A stretch of DNA of 64,000 nucleotides from Clostridiaceae bacterium (GCA_021769555.1 JAETSR010000003.1:1-64000); one strand, 5' to 3'. Numbered from the stretch's first letter, positions 16,634 to 24,114 are shown. Numbers and translations are program-made. The notes: generated from the sequence alone by a model not told the origin.

Positions 16634-16701
16634 TCTTCACCCCTTATAATCGCAAGCGCTTCCTCACGGGTCACCCCGATGGAAGTTGTCAAAATCCTCA
16701 C
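16630..16701 (-). CDS. Possible 23-residue micro-ORF coupled to next gene
   Basis: A GTG at 16701 opens a 23-codon frame encoding a short peptide (VRILTTSIGVTREEALAII then RGEE). Its TGA overlaps the first ATG of the next gene. The sequence is amphipathic and looks coding, and it fills the only gap between two tightly packed genes. No convincing ribosome binding site was seen. It may be a leader that couples translation. Confidence 0.35.
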   Translation of the reverse strand: MRILTTSIGVTREEALAIIRGEE

Positions 16702-16710
16702 AGCTTGGCC

Positions 16711-18210
16711 CTATGAGATATCCCCACTTTTCAGCCCTTTAATCACCGTAATTAAGCTCGATGTCTGAGAGCCGTTGAGGGTCTTCCCAGTTGCCTCCTC
16801 TGCTGCATCAATAGCTTCGTCAGTAGATGGTGCGTCAGTACCTTCTTGGCTCAAATCTGTATCATTTCCATCAAACCTATCAATTTCCTCAGCCTTCATC
16901 TCTTTCAGCATACCCTCAGCCATATCAGCGTCCCCCAGCACCGTCAGAAACTTTCTGGTAATGTATTCCTTAGTGACATACTCTGCCCCCATAAGCACCG
17001 TCTGCACTTCCTCCTGCTTGTTCACAATCTGGTTTCGCGTATAGCTGGGCTCATCGTCAATACCCGCCAGCTCCAAAATGCCGTTGATAAAGGCCGTGAC
17101 CTGCCGCTCGAACTTATCACACTTCAAATCCAGCGGCACATAGCTTGCCTTTATGGCCGTAGCCGTCTGGTTCCCGGCAGAGACCGCCGAGCTGTCGAAG
17201 GCCTGGAAGTCCTGGTAAAGCTCCTTTTCCAGCATGTCTATTGTGGCGTTGGTGCCCTCGAAGGGGGCCTCTATGCTGTGGGGCTCGGCCTGTGCTCCTT
17301 CCTCGGTGCCCGCATGTGCGACATGCAGGGTCTTTAGCCGCTCGATAAACTTCACGTCGTCCACATCATCCATGCCGCCGCAGTTGGTGAGCACCCAAAA
17401 GATAAGGTTGCCCTCGTCCACGTTGTTCACCATGTTGGAGCGGCATAGGTCCAATGCGTCTATAGTGTTTCGCCTGCCGCTGAGCTCCGAAAGCCCCTTG
17501 CGGTTATTCTTCAGGGGGACAATGGGAAAGCTGGGGTAATTTTCGCCGGTATAAATGACGGTCTTGTCCACCTCTGCCCTGTTTGTATGAAGGATATACT
17601 TCCGCTTTTCTTCAAGCACCTCCATGTCCTCAGAGGGCCGCTTTATGTACTCTGTAAAGCCGTCCGACTCGTAGAGTGTATATCTTAACGGCTTTGTATC
17701 GTCTATCTGCCAGAAGCGGATGCCCGCCGTGAGCGCGCCGTTTTCTTCGTCTTCAAGGGGCACAAACTCAGTAATCCCGAACACGTCTATATGGTCCAGG
17801 TTCCAGAAGCCGAAGGACACGCCGCCCACAAGGGCGTGCTCTGCCGCAAGGCTTATCTGATTGTCAAACGTTGATGTTTTGCTCCCGAGTTTTTTCTTTG
17901 TGGCGCCATTCTTGAAAGTGACCCCATTGCCCAGCAGATAGCTGTTCTCCTGGTCCACAACGAACTGGAAAAACTGGCTTTTTATCTTGTGGTTTGCCGT
18001 CCACATGTCCTTATGGGCCCGGCCCTGCAGGTCGTAGATTATTTTTTCATACCGGGAAATGGTGGGGTTTTCGCCCTCGTAGTATAGCTGCGCGTCCCTT
18101 GCCAAAAGGTACTTTTCTGACTTTCTGTGCTCGCGGACGGCCTGCAATATAAAGTCCATGCGCTTGCCCTCATCCTCGCCGCAGGCCAATAAGTCCTGAT
18201 ATGTTTTTAT
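16711..18210 (-). CDS. Portal protein (SPP1 gp6-like)
   Basis: About 500 residues. Features of the SPP1-type portal include the N-terminal RMDFILQAVREHRKSEKYLL, the wing segment NGVTFKNGA and the central DEGNLIFWVLTNCGG. The C-terminal region ends in an acidic helical tail. The usual family N-terminus is M-K-T-Y-x-D-L, and here it is read as ATA AAA ACA TAT CAG GAC TTA. The ATA lies nine bases after a perfect AAGGAGG at 18220-18226. The first conventional start codon, a TTG at 18189, has no ribosome binding site. ATA is therefore taken as the start, which would be rare. The portal ring is the DNA entry and exit point. Confidence 0.85.
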   Translation of the reverse strand: MKTYQDLLACGEDEGKRMDFILQAVREHRKSEKYLLARDAQLYYEGENPTISRYEKIIYDLQGRAHKDMWTANHKIKSQFFQFVVDQENSYLLGNGVTFKNGATKKKLGSKTSTFDNQISLAAEHALVGGVSFGFWNLDHIDVFGITEFVPLEDEENGALTAGIRFWQIDDTKPLRYTLYESDGFTEYIKRPSEDMEVLEEKRKYILHTNRAEVDKTVIYTGENYPSFPIVPLKNNRKGLSELSGRRNTIDALDLCRSNMVNNVDEGNLIFWVLTNCGGMDDVDDVKFIERLKTLHVAHAGTEEGAQAEPHSIEAPFEGTNATIDMLEKELYQDFQAFDSSAVSAGNQTATAIKASYVPLDLKCDKFERQVTAFINGILELAGIDDEPSYTRNQIVNKQEEVQTVLMGAEYVTKEYITRKFLTVLGDADMAEGMLKEMKAEEIDRFDGNDTDLSQEGTDAPSTDEAIDAAEEATGKTLNGSQTSSLITVIKGLKSGDIS

Positions 18211-18224
18211 TGCAGGTCACCTCC

Positions 18225-19490
18225 TTATCTCAAAAAGAGCGGCTGGTATGTCCTCCTGTCCCCCTGGATAAGCTGCTGATACCAGGGCTCAAGGCAGTAC
18301 TCAAAGGCGTCAAGGCTGTCGATATCGCTGGTGCCGTCGTCAAGACGGACGTCCTCAAACTGTTTTGGGTCATATACCGCCGTCTCGAAAGCGTCTTTCA
18401 TGTGCTCACACCGGCGGGCTATATATAGGCGCTTCTGGGCCATAAGCAGTATAGTGAGCTTTATCCTGTCGTTTATTGGCATTTTCTTTGCATTAAGCAC
18501 CTTTGTTTTGAGCTCGTTTTTCTTCACGGCCCCCGCAAGTCCTCTTATAAGCACGGATTCCTCGTTATCGGCCCGGGTCTGGCTCTCGCCGTACAGGTGC
18601 TGTACCCGATGGACAAACTCCACAAAGCGCCTGGAAAGCCTGTCCGGGTCCAGCTCTCGGCTGTCTATATGTTCCTCATCCAGCACCAGCACATGCCAGT
18701 CGTTAGTAATGCCTACCGCCTTAAAAGCTGTGTGGGAATTGGTGCCGCCGAAGTCCACGCCCAGCATGACGTGCGTTATCTTTTTGTTGTTTTCCCTGCA
18801 CCACTTTAGCGGGTCGTCTATGAGAAATTCTTCGGTGTGGTTGGCAAAGTAGTTGTAGATTAGGCCCTCAGCCGCCGCCCACTTGCCTAAAATCCAGCGG
18901 TCGTAATAGACCGTGCCCTCATACTCCTTTTTGAGCTCCCTGACAATATTCTCAGGCAGAACGCCGTCGTCTATTATGTAGCTCTGCTGGAATATGTCCG
19001 CGTCGCTGTCAAGAAAGCCCTTGAACCAGTGTTTGGGGTTCTCCGGGTTGCAGGTGCCGTCAAAATGGGAGTGCTCGCACCGGAGACGGCTTTTGAGCAT
19101 TTCAAAAACTTCTTCGCTCCAGGTAGTTATCTCGTCGCCGTACACATACTCAAAGGTCGCTCCCTGGATTTTTGAAACATGCTTTTTGTTGTCAGCGCCC
19201 AGGGCATAAACTTTTTTGCCGAACAGATTGACAGTATTATTGCTCCGGATATTCCCTACCAGCTTTTCGGACCATATAGAGCGCATTGGCTCAAGAATGT
19301 TGCGCTCCAATGTGCCCCGGGTATCGCCCATAAGTACTAAAAGCCCCTCGCCCCGGGCGGCGGTTATCCGCTTGGGGATAACTACGGAGTAATCCACAAA
19401 GCTCTTGCCGCTGCCGGTGGCCCCGGTCTTTATGTTCCAGCGGTGATTGCAGTTTTTGAGAAAATCAAGCTGCTTTTCAGTCAATGGCAC
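18225..19490 (-). CDS. terL: Terminase large subunit
   Basis: About 421 residues. The Walker A motif GATGSGKS is near residue 25 and a Walker B-like YVYGDEI near 120. The C-terminal RNase H-fold nuclease has GVDFGGTNS, then an acidic DGTSDIDSLDAFEY pair. It docks on the portal and packages DNA. The GTG at 19490 is favoured because GGAGG lies eight bases before it; an upstream TTG at 19496 is too close. It overlaps the small subunit gene by about 14 bases, and its TAA lies within the portal's ribosome binding site. Confidence 0.92.
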   Translation of the reverse strand: MPLTEKQLDFLKNCNHRWNIKTGATGSGKSFVDYSVVIPKRITAARGEGLLVLMGDTRGTLERNILEPMRSIWSEKLVGNIRSNNTVNLFGKKVYALGADNKKHVSKIQGATFEYVYGDEITTWSEEVFEMLKSRLRCEHSHFDGTCNPENPKHWFKGFLDSDADIFQQSYIIDDGVLPENIVRELKKEYEGTVYYDRWILGKWAAAEGLIYNYFANHTEEFLIDDPLKWCRENNKKITHVMLGVDFGGTNSHTAFKAVGITNDWHVLVLDEEHIDSRELDPDRLSRRFVEFVHRVQHLYGESQTRADNEESVLIRGLAGAVKKNELKTKVLNAKKMPINDRIKLTILLMAQKRLYIARRCEHMKDAFETAVYDPKQFEDVRLDDGTSDIDSLDAFEYCLEPWYQQLIQGDRRTYQPLFLR

Positions 19491-19848
19491 TGTCAATACC
19501 TCCCAGAAGCTCCTTTGCCTTTTTGAGGGCGTCGCTGTCTCCCTTGGGCTCAGGGTGGTCGCGCCACTTATCCGGGCGGCGGTTCTTCAGCCAGAACATA
19601 CCTGCAATGGTATCTCCGCTCAGCGCCTTATTCAGCAGTGCGTTCTCGACCTCATAGTCCACAACCTCCTTGCCCTTTTTTAGGGCCTCACTAATCTCAC
19701 AGAATCGGTTTTTCCATTCATAGAGGGTCTTGGCTGTAATGCCGATGTTATGGGCAATCTGCTCATCGGTAAGTCCATCCCTGGCCCAGCCTTCAAGGAG
19801 TATCAGCCCGTCCTCGGAGCGCCAATATTCAAATTTGCCGCGGGCCAT
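19477..19848 (-). CDS. terS: Terminase small subunit
   Basis: 123 residues. An N-terminal helix-turn-helix (GLTDEQIAHNIGITAKTLYEWKN, residues about 25-47) is followed by a helical oligomerisation core (KGKEVVDYEVENALLNKALS) and the AGMFWLKNRRPDKWRD motif common in small terminases. It recognises the packaging site. The start has GAGGTGGTGTC upstream. The gene begins the structural operon directly behind the late control region. Confidence 0.88.
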   Translation of the reverse strand: MARGKFEYWRSEDGLILLEGWARDGLTDEQIAHNIGITAKTLYEWKNRFCEISEALKKGKEVVDYEVENALLNKALSGDTIAGMFWLKNRRPDKWRDHPEPKGDSDALKKAKELLGGIDSAID

Positions 19849-19885
19849 GACACCACCTCTCAGAAATCAGATTTAATAAAAACGA

Positions 19886-19944
19886 GCCGCCAGCCGGAGT
19901 CGAACCGGCACGGTGCACTAAATGCCCGCCCACCCTGTGGCGGC
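19886..19944 (-). tRNA. tRNA-like element lacking a normal D arm (59 nt)
   Basis: Minus strand. GCCGCCA at the 5' end pairs perfectly with TGGCGGC at the 3' end, giving a 7-bp acceptor stem. A perfect T arm GCCGGTTCGACTCCGGC, with the consensus TTCGACT loop, directly precedes the 3' acceptor half. Only 28 nt lie between the 5' acceptor half and the T arm, where a normal tRNA has about 42. They can form one weak hairpin with a loop near ATTTAGT but no D arm. No CCA is encoded. It may be a degenerate tRNA, a tRNA mimic or a processing signal upstream of terS. Confidence 0.45.
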
Positions 19945-20029
19945 AAAATCCTCCGCTGGGACACTTCAAAGAGAGGTGCGGGAGGTCTCATTAGCCCCAA
20001 ACTCAGTAAAGAGGCTGTTAAGTTCGGCC

Positions 20030-20064
20030 AAAATAAAGCCCCCACCGGCAAAGCCAGTGAGGGC
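20030..20064 (-). terminator. Hairpin terminator upstream of the late genes
   Basis: On the minus strand GCCCTCACTGGC and GCCGGTGGGGGC pair over 12 bp (two or three G-U pairs) around a TTT loop, followed by TTTATTTT. It lies between the late regulator and terS. It would stop early-operon readthrough, or control late transcription if the late promoter lies upstream of it. Confidence 0.65.
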
Positions 20065-20102
20065 AAAATGGAGGAAAACTCTTGTACTCCAAAGCTGTTT
20101 TG

Positions 20103-20118
20103 CTGGCCTTAAGGCCAG
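20103..20118. repeat. Perfect 16-bp palindrome
   Basis: CTGGCCTTAAGGCCAG is a perfect inverted repeat just beyond the -10-like TATACT of the inferred late promoter. It could be an operator or an RNA hairpin at the 5' end of the late transcript. Confidence 0.6.
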
Positions 20119-20157
20119 TATAATGTGACAAATGTGACATTGGTGACAAATGTGACA
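20117..20157 (-). promoter_or_regulatory. Late promoter region with four GTGACA iterons
   Basis: GTGACA occurs at 20125, 20134, 20143 and 20152, exactly nine bases apart. Reading the minus strand, the repeats (TGTCAC) end directly before ATTATACT, which provides a -10 (TATACT at 20117-20122). There is no -35 match at the correct spacing. This layout fits an activator-dependent promoter and places a candidate binding site for the ArpU/RinA-like protein just upstream of the genes it would control. Inferred, not shown. Confidence 0.5.
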
Positions 20158-20161
20158 GAAG

Positions 20162-20440
20162 CTAATATTTTTTTACCGTCCTTCTATAGATTTGCCGTGC
20201 ATTTTGCTCTGATATGGCATACCCCATCTTCCCGGCAACCTGCTGCCACGTCAACCCTTCCATGGCGCGCAGTGTGACAATGCGCCTTGCCCGGCTGTCT
20301 TCAATGGAGTCAACAAAGGCTTCTATCTCTGCCTTTTGCCTCTCCAGCGTCTCCCGCCGCTTTGAGAAAAGATTTTTAGCCTCCAGCTCTTTTAGCTCCC
20401 CGCATATGTAGGGGTATCGTTTCAGCAGGTCTTTGGTCAT
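20162..20440 (-). CDS. ArpU/RinA-type late-gene transcription regulator
   Basis: 92 residues. The C-terminal half holds a sigma-70 region-4-like helix-turn-helix (ARRIVTLRAMEGLTWQQVAG, then SEQNARQIYRR). The N-terminal half is a helical dimerisation segment. Proteins of this kind sit immediately upstream of terS and activate the late operon in Gram-positive siphoviruses. Here the gene ends next to four iterons that could be its target. It starts behind GTGAGGTAACCCCC. Confidence 0.75.
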   Translation of the reverse strand: MTKDLLKRYPYICGELKELEAKNLFSKRRETLERQKAEIEAFVDSIEDSRARRIVTLRAMEGLTWQQVAGKMGYAISEQNARQIYRRTVKKY

Positions 20441-20450
20441 GGGGGTTACC

Positions 20451-20645
20451 TCACTTTCTGCGCCAATTTCTCCGGGACTCGTCCATCTCCCTGTTCAGCT
20501 TCACCATGCGGTGAAATACATAACCGAATACCGCAATAACGCCGACTATGGTAACAATAGTCCCAATCGTCACAAACCATCCTATACTCTGCATAGCAGG
20601 GTCATTTTTTAGGTACTCCAAAATTTCAATGATTTCCTGTGCCAT
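20451..20645 (-). CDS. Small membrane protein, unknown function
   Basis: 64 residues with one transmembrane helix (about 20-45, GWFVTIGTIVTIVGVIAVFG) and a basic C-terminus (DESRRNWRRK). It lies in a run of three very small genes that share a GTGAGGTACAT-like ribosome binding region. It is not recognised as a holin; a phage exclusion or lysis-related role is possible but unsupported. Confidence 0.55.
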   Translation of the reverse strand: MAQEIIEILEYLKNDPAMQSIGWFVTIGTIVTIVGVIAVFGYVFHRMVKLNREMDESRRNWRRK

Positions 20646-20666
20646 GATATGTACCTCACTTTCTGT

Positions 20667-20858
20667 CTAATCTATCAATCCCCAGGCTCGGGCTTGCAGT
20701 TTGTATCTGTAGAGGTCATCCTCCAAGTCCCCAATCTTACGATTTACAACATCTTTTATTATCTCTGAGTGGACAAAGATAAGTTCTCGCTTTAGCTCTT
20801 TGATTTTTTGCTCCCTGGCAGAGATTATTTCCAGGATATTTCCTTTGGTCATGCTCAT
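20667..20858 (-). CDS. Small helical phage protein, unknown function
   Basis: 63 residues, almost entirely charged helix (AREQKIKELKRELIFVHSEI), probably a coiled coil. It is preceded by GTGAGGTACATATG, similar to its neighbours. The family is not recognised. Confidence 0.5.
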   Translation of the reverse strand: MSMTKGNILEIISAREQKIKELKRELIFVHSEIIKDVVNRKIGDLEDDLYRYKLQARAWGLID

Positions 20859-20865
20859 ATGTACC

Positions 20866-20982
20866 TCACTTCTTGTTCTTCTTGCTATACTTCCACGCCG
20901 CTACAATTACGATGTCGATAATAGACAGCGCCTCAAAAAGGAGCGTCGCACCTATCCCGGCCCAGAAGGGGTTGATTATCAT
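20866..20982 (-). CDS. 38-residue membrane peptide
   Basis: An ATG at 20982 overlaps the stop of the MazG-like gene as ATGA and opens a 38-codon frame. The peptide has one hydrophobic helix (FWAGIGATLLFEALSIID) and ends in lysines (KYSKKNKK). Its position and coupling support it as a real gene. Function unknown. Confidence 0.5.
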   Translation of the reverse strand: MIINPFWAGIGATLLFEALSIIDIVIVAAWKYSKKNKK

Positions 20983-21257
20983 TTGGCCGCCTCCAATCTC
21001 TCCTGAAGCCGCGAAAGCTTGAACTCTAAGAACTTTTCAGATTGTTTCCGCACAGCAAATAAAATCTTCATCTGCTCAAGCATGATTTCAACATCAGCAA
21101 TCTCTTCTGCAATGCAGGTCCTATTTTCTTGGCCCCTATAGTTTTTACACAGTTCCTTCTGAAGCTCCGACATTTCCTCCATAGCCATCAGAATTTGGGA
21201 TTCCTTACCGTACATTTGGATTGCCTTTTTACATACTGCTCTATTACTTTCAGTCAT
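20979..21257 (-). CDS. MazG-like nucleotide pyrophosphohydrolase-type protein
   Basis: 92 residues, all-alpha. The pattern EEMSELQKELCK, then EEIADVEIMLEQMK, resembles the E-x-x-E ... E-x-x-D metal-binding pattern of the all-alpha NTP pyrophosphatase (MazG) superfamily. Phage members are thought to affect nucleotide pools or (p)ppGpp. The start follows GAGAGGGGGTAAAAA. Activity is inferred from motif only. Confidence 0.6.
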   Translation of the reverse strand: MTESNRAVCKKAIQMYGKESQILMAMEEMSELQKELCKNYRGQENRTCIAEEIADVEIMLEQMKILFAVRKQSEKFLEFKLSRLQERLEAAK

Positions 21258-21672
21258 TTTTTACCCCCTCTCCAGCTTTCTCAACCCTCCTCCTCATCGC
21301 CCGGGCATTTATACTCATCTCATCCCGGATATCCATAGCCTGAGAAATCCCCTGAGCTTCCTCCATGCCCGAATGCACCCGGGCCCTTGCTTTAAGCTCA
21401 GTCACGTTCCGCTCCCATTTCTCGGCCTCTGCCTCATACTCCTCAGCCATTTTCAGATACGCCTCTCTTGTGTCCAACTGCATTACCTCCTTTGGCGAAA
21501 AGCCTGTATTTTCGTACTCTCTGAGTCTCTCATACCTGAGGGCGTCCTTACAGCGGCCCGAGAGCTCGTTATGCCTCCTTGCAAAGTTAAGGCGCTGGCA
21601 GGTCTTGTCCTGGCCGCATTCGTCCCGGCAGTAGTCTCCGGATTTTTTCGTCAGGCGGTCGCGGGCGAGCAT
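21250..21672 (-). CDS. Phage accessory protein, unknown function
   Basis: 140 residues. The N-terminus has four cysteines (YCRDECGQDKTCQRL, later GRC). Then comes the RLREYENTGFSPKEV segment, seen in many small proteins of Clostridia phages, and a long helical C-terminus. The role is unknown. It lies in the accessory block between the Lar-like and late-regulator genes. Confidence 0.65.
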   Translation of the reverse strand: MLARDRLTKKSGDYCRDECGQDKTCQRLNFARRHNELSGRCKDALRYERLREYENTGFSPKEVMQLDTREAYLKMAEEYEAEAEKWERNVTELKARARVHSGMEEAQGISQAMDIRDEMSINARAMRRRVEKAGEGVKND

Positions 21673-21887
21673 TATGGGGCCTCCTTTGGCGGGTCAGGCA
21701 AGGGCATCCAGTGGGTAACAATGGCGTCCTCGCATGTCCACATACGCCCGGAATACCCAGCGCCGCCCCAATATAGCACCCAGCAGTCTCTGATTGCCCC
21801 GCCTTTGCCGTTTGGTCGAAGAATCGAGGCTAAGTAACTTCCGGTTTCCTTTGGGAGCTTTTCTTTTACGCTAATCCACTCGTTCAT
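21672..21887 (-). CDS. DUF551-like small phage protein
   Basis: 71 residues. NEWISVKEKLPKETGSYL at the start and VTHWMPLPDPPKE at the end are the two signature ends of DUF551, common in phage accessory regions and of unknown function. The start has AAGGAGG. Confidence 0.75.
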   Translation of the reverse strand: MNEWISVKEKLPKETGSYLASILRPNGKGGAIRDCWVLYWGGAGYSGRMWTCEDAIVTHWMPLPDPPKEAP

Positions 21888-22324
21888 GATTTTGCCTCCT
21901 TCAATAGCTCTGGGTTGTCGTAGATGTTGCCGATGACTTCACACGACTCCATGTATATTGTATTGTCCTGTCTCGGGTGCCTAACACCATCCGCAAGCAT
22001 TGTCCAGCAGTGTGCATTATCCGGGGTTGCAGAAAAACGTCCGTTGTGAAAGACAACGTATTCTACAAAATCACTTTTTACGGCGTTTGCATAGTGTGCT
22101 TTTATGATATCCCCCACAAATATCTTTACGCCGTTCTTGTCTTTAAGGCCGGTGTATTCGCCTACTGTGTCAGGGTCTACCTCAAATTTATAAGTGCACC
22201 CATATTCACCTTTCCCAATAATTAAGTGCGTATCATTTTGCCACATACTCAGCTTAACATAATAGCCATACACCCATTTACCATTGTCAAGGCGCATCCC
22301 TCTATACAAAGTCTCACGGTTCAT
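21884..22324 (-). CDS. YopX-family phage protein
   Basis: 146 residues. The beginning (LYRGMRLDNGKWVYGYYVK) and the core (VGEYTGLKDKNGVKIFVGDI, then NIYDNPELL) match the YopX family of beta-barrel proteins, first named in phage SPbeta. The function is unknown. The end overlaps the next gene by four bases. Confidence 0.8.
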   Translation of the reverse strand: MNRETLYRGMRLDNGKWVYGYYVKLSMWQNDTHLIIGKGEYGCTYKFEVDPDTVGEYTGLKDKNGVKIFVGDIIKAHYANAVKSDFVEYVVFHNGRFSATPDNAHCWTMLADGVRHPRQDNTIYMESCEVIGNIYDNPELLKEAKS

Positions 22325-22539
22325 CTTTCTGCCTCCGTCCTATAGACTTCATATTCTGCCAAGCTCCTTTCTTCTTTTTTCCAGCACACAATATCAATAG
22401 GCCCTGTCAGCTTTATTGAGAAACTAGGGGCTTCCTTCATACATAAGCGAACGCTCCCACCGCTACGGTTCGTGTTCTCAATTAACCTATTAAGTGCTCT
22501 AAGCGCATGGTGCAGGTCTCTGTCAGCAGTTAGTCCCAT
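22321..22539 (-). CDS. Small phage protein, unknown function
   Basis: 72 residues of mixed alpha/beta type, containing RALNRLIENTNRSGGSVRLC. It starts behind GAGGGGGGCTAACT and overlaps the YopX gene. No family recognised. Confidence 0.5.
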   Translation of the reverse strand: MGLTADRDLHHALRALNRLIENTNRSGGSVRLCMKEAPSFSIKLTGPIDIVCWKKEERSLAEYEVYRTEAER

Positions 22540-22541
22540 AG

Positions 22542-22952
22542 TTAGCCCCCCTCCGGCCTGCGGCGGTAGGCAAGCCAGCCAACTTCATGTAGGCCATGTT
22601 GCCCATCTCCTGCCATTCCGTAGAAATCTTCATCCCAAAATCCAGTTTCTTTGTCATAGCAGTTCATATGCTTGTAATAGCAGCGTACAAGGCACCAACA
22701 CGCATTGCCGTTCCCATCAACACACCACACCGGTTCCCCATCCATCTGCCGCAGCTCGTCCAGGGTCAGAGGCGGGTTCGGCGGCTCATACCGGCGGTTC
22801 CAATCCTCTGCCGCCTTTTCAGGCGTATTGTAATCATATTCCAGCGTTCTGACCGCACATTTTTTGCACACTGCATACCGTTCCCAGGGCGGATGAACAC
22901 TGGTTGAAAGCTCTGCTTCTCCCCCGCAAAAGGGGCACGGTTTAAGCTCCAT
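22542..22952 (-). CDS. Lar-like zinc-ribbon protein
   Basis: About 136 residues. The N-terminal ELKPCPFCGGEAEL, followed by CKKC near residue 35 and PEKAAEDWNRR, is the Lar/restriction-alleviation-type zinc ribbon found in phages. A C-terminal domain about 70-130 (LDELRQMDGEPVWCVDG) is extra. The start is placed at 22952, behind GGAGGTACTGACG and overlapping the previous gene, rather than at 22979. Whether it relieves restriction is unknown. Confidence 0.7.
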   Translation of the reverse strand: MELKPCPFCGGEAELSTSVHPPWERYAVCKKCAVRTLEYDYNTPEKAAEDWNRRYEPPNPPLTLDELRQMDGEPVWCVDGNGNACWCLVRCYYKHMNCYDKETGFWDEDFYGMAGDGQHGLHEVGWLAYRRRPEGG

Positions 22953-23823
22953 CGTCAGTACCTCCAATCTCATTTCCAAAAATATCTAATTGCCCATCCA
23001 AGTTTTTATCATCCATCCACCAGCGGAACACATCATCGGCAGTTTTCCACTGGCTGGGCTTGCCCCGCGCCTTGCGTTCCTCCAGCATACGGGCAAACGC
23101 ATGGCGGTACAGGTTTTCAAATTTAGGCCATTGCTGAAATTGCCGCCAGCGGAGTTTATCCGCCATGGGACAGCCCACGCAGCCCACCCGGTGAAAGCCC
23201 ATAGCATAGCAGGGGTTTACTTCCACTTTTGCGTCCTTGAGGAAATCCCACACATCCCGTTCTGTCCAATCTATAATGGGATGGATTTTGATTTTGGCTT
23301 TCATCTGGCAGGGGACAATGATCCTCTCGTCTCCGTTGTCAAAGTCAAATACAATCTTGTTTGCCTTTGTGTGGCCCTGCAATTCTGCCACGCCTGCGTC
23401 AGATCGGTTTTGGCTTTCTGCTCTGCGCACACCCAGCACCATGCAACGTTTTTTTCCGCTCCCCTCTTTCAAAACTTGACAGCAGTACCTCGCTATGCGC
23501 GTCGGGGGCATAAGTTTTTGAGGTATAAGAGCCCACATGGAAGTCTGTTTTCCCTTATATCGCGGGTGAAGAATCTCACACTTTATACCCTCCAATTCTA
23601 GCTGATGAAACACGTTTTTCACATGGTAAACGGTTTCTGGTGCATCAGCTGTAGTCAGGCTGTGCATGACTTCAAAAGACACCCTAGCACGCCGGCAGAG
23701 CTCCAGACAAACTTCGCTGTCCTTGCCGCCGGAGTAGGTCAGCAGCAGGGGCTTTTGGTAATAGAACTCGCTAAGCTTCGCCGCTTCCTGCAGGCGGGCT
23801 ATAGCTTTATGTTCCAGGTCCAT
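22942..23823 (-). CDS. PP-loop PAPS reductase-like phage enzyme
   Basis: 293 residues. A PP-loop LLTYSGGKDSEVC is near residue 28. Cysteine pairs at about RYCCQVLKE and GCVGCPMADK are typical of the PAPS-reductase/DndC-like subgroup that binds an Fe-S cluster or zinc. GVRRAESQNR is the third signature. Phage homologues lie in early operons without sulfate-assimilation genes, as here, so a role in modification of DNA or nucleotides is more likely than sulfur assimilation. That is inference. The ribosome binding site is GGGAGGAG. Confidence 0.7.
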   Translation of the reverse strand: MDLEHKAIARLQEAAKLSEFYYQKPLLLTYSGGKDSEVCLELCRRARVSFEVMHSLTTADAPETVYHVKNVFHQLELEGIKCEILHPRYKGKQTSMWALIPQKLMPPTRIARYCCQVLKEGSGKKRCMVLGVRRAESQNRSDAGVAELQGHTKANKIVFDFDNGDERIIVPCQMKAKIKIHPIIDWTERDVWDFLKDAKVEVNPCYAMGFHRVGCVGCPMADKLRWRQFQQWPKFENLYRHAFARMLEERKARGKPSQWKTADDVFRWWMDDKNLDGQLDIFGNEIGGTDDGA

Positions 23824-24101
23824 ATGCGCTCCTCCCCTCTAAAGCCCCTCCAGCACCATGGGCACGCCCCCGCACACCGGCACGCAAATTCATGGAGCGT
23901 CACTTCCTCTATAAGCTCGGGCCTCAGCACAGCCCAAAGCTTATCCTCTGCGCTCACTTCACTGTCCGGTAAGTCCAGGATATCCACCGCTGTCCATCTT
24001 TCCTTACGACGGCCTATGCGTTCCAGCTTTCTCCTTCCCTCCGATGTCTCCAACCAGCATGGGCCATAGCCCTTAAATTCCTCGTATGTTACGCTTTTCA
24101 T
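23799..24101 (-). pseudogene. Truncated copy of the 27628-28215 repeat protein gene
   Basis: The first about 75 codons, and the same stretch of DNA (23872-24101), are nearly identical to the start of the gene at 27628-28215, with about ten differences in 230 bases. The frame then leaves the family and runs into the ribosome binding site and start of the PAPS-reductase-like gene. The Ala/Trp/Asp repeat domain is missing. The ATG and ribosome binding site remain, so a 100-residue product is possible. It is most simply a recombination relic. Confidence 0.65.
23872..24101 (-). repeat. 230-bp direct repeat, copy 1
   Basis: Matches 27986-28215 over 230 bases in the same orientation, with no gaps and about ten mismatches seen by eye. 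The copies are 4.1 kb apart and flank the replication/recombination module. Confidence 0.85.
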
Positions 24102-24114
24102 CGCTCTGCTCCTT

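Noticed and set aside
19860..20066. 68-codon minus-strand frame across the tRNA-like element
   Set aside because: It begins inside a terminator stem and runs over the tRNA-like fold; no ribosome binding site was seen.
22942..23823. Host sulfate-assimilation CysH
   Set aside because: It lies inside the phage early operon, overlaps phage genes and has no sulfur-pathway neighbours.
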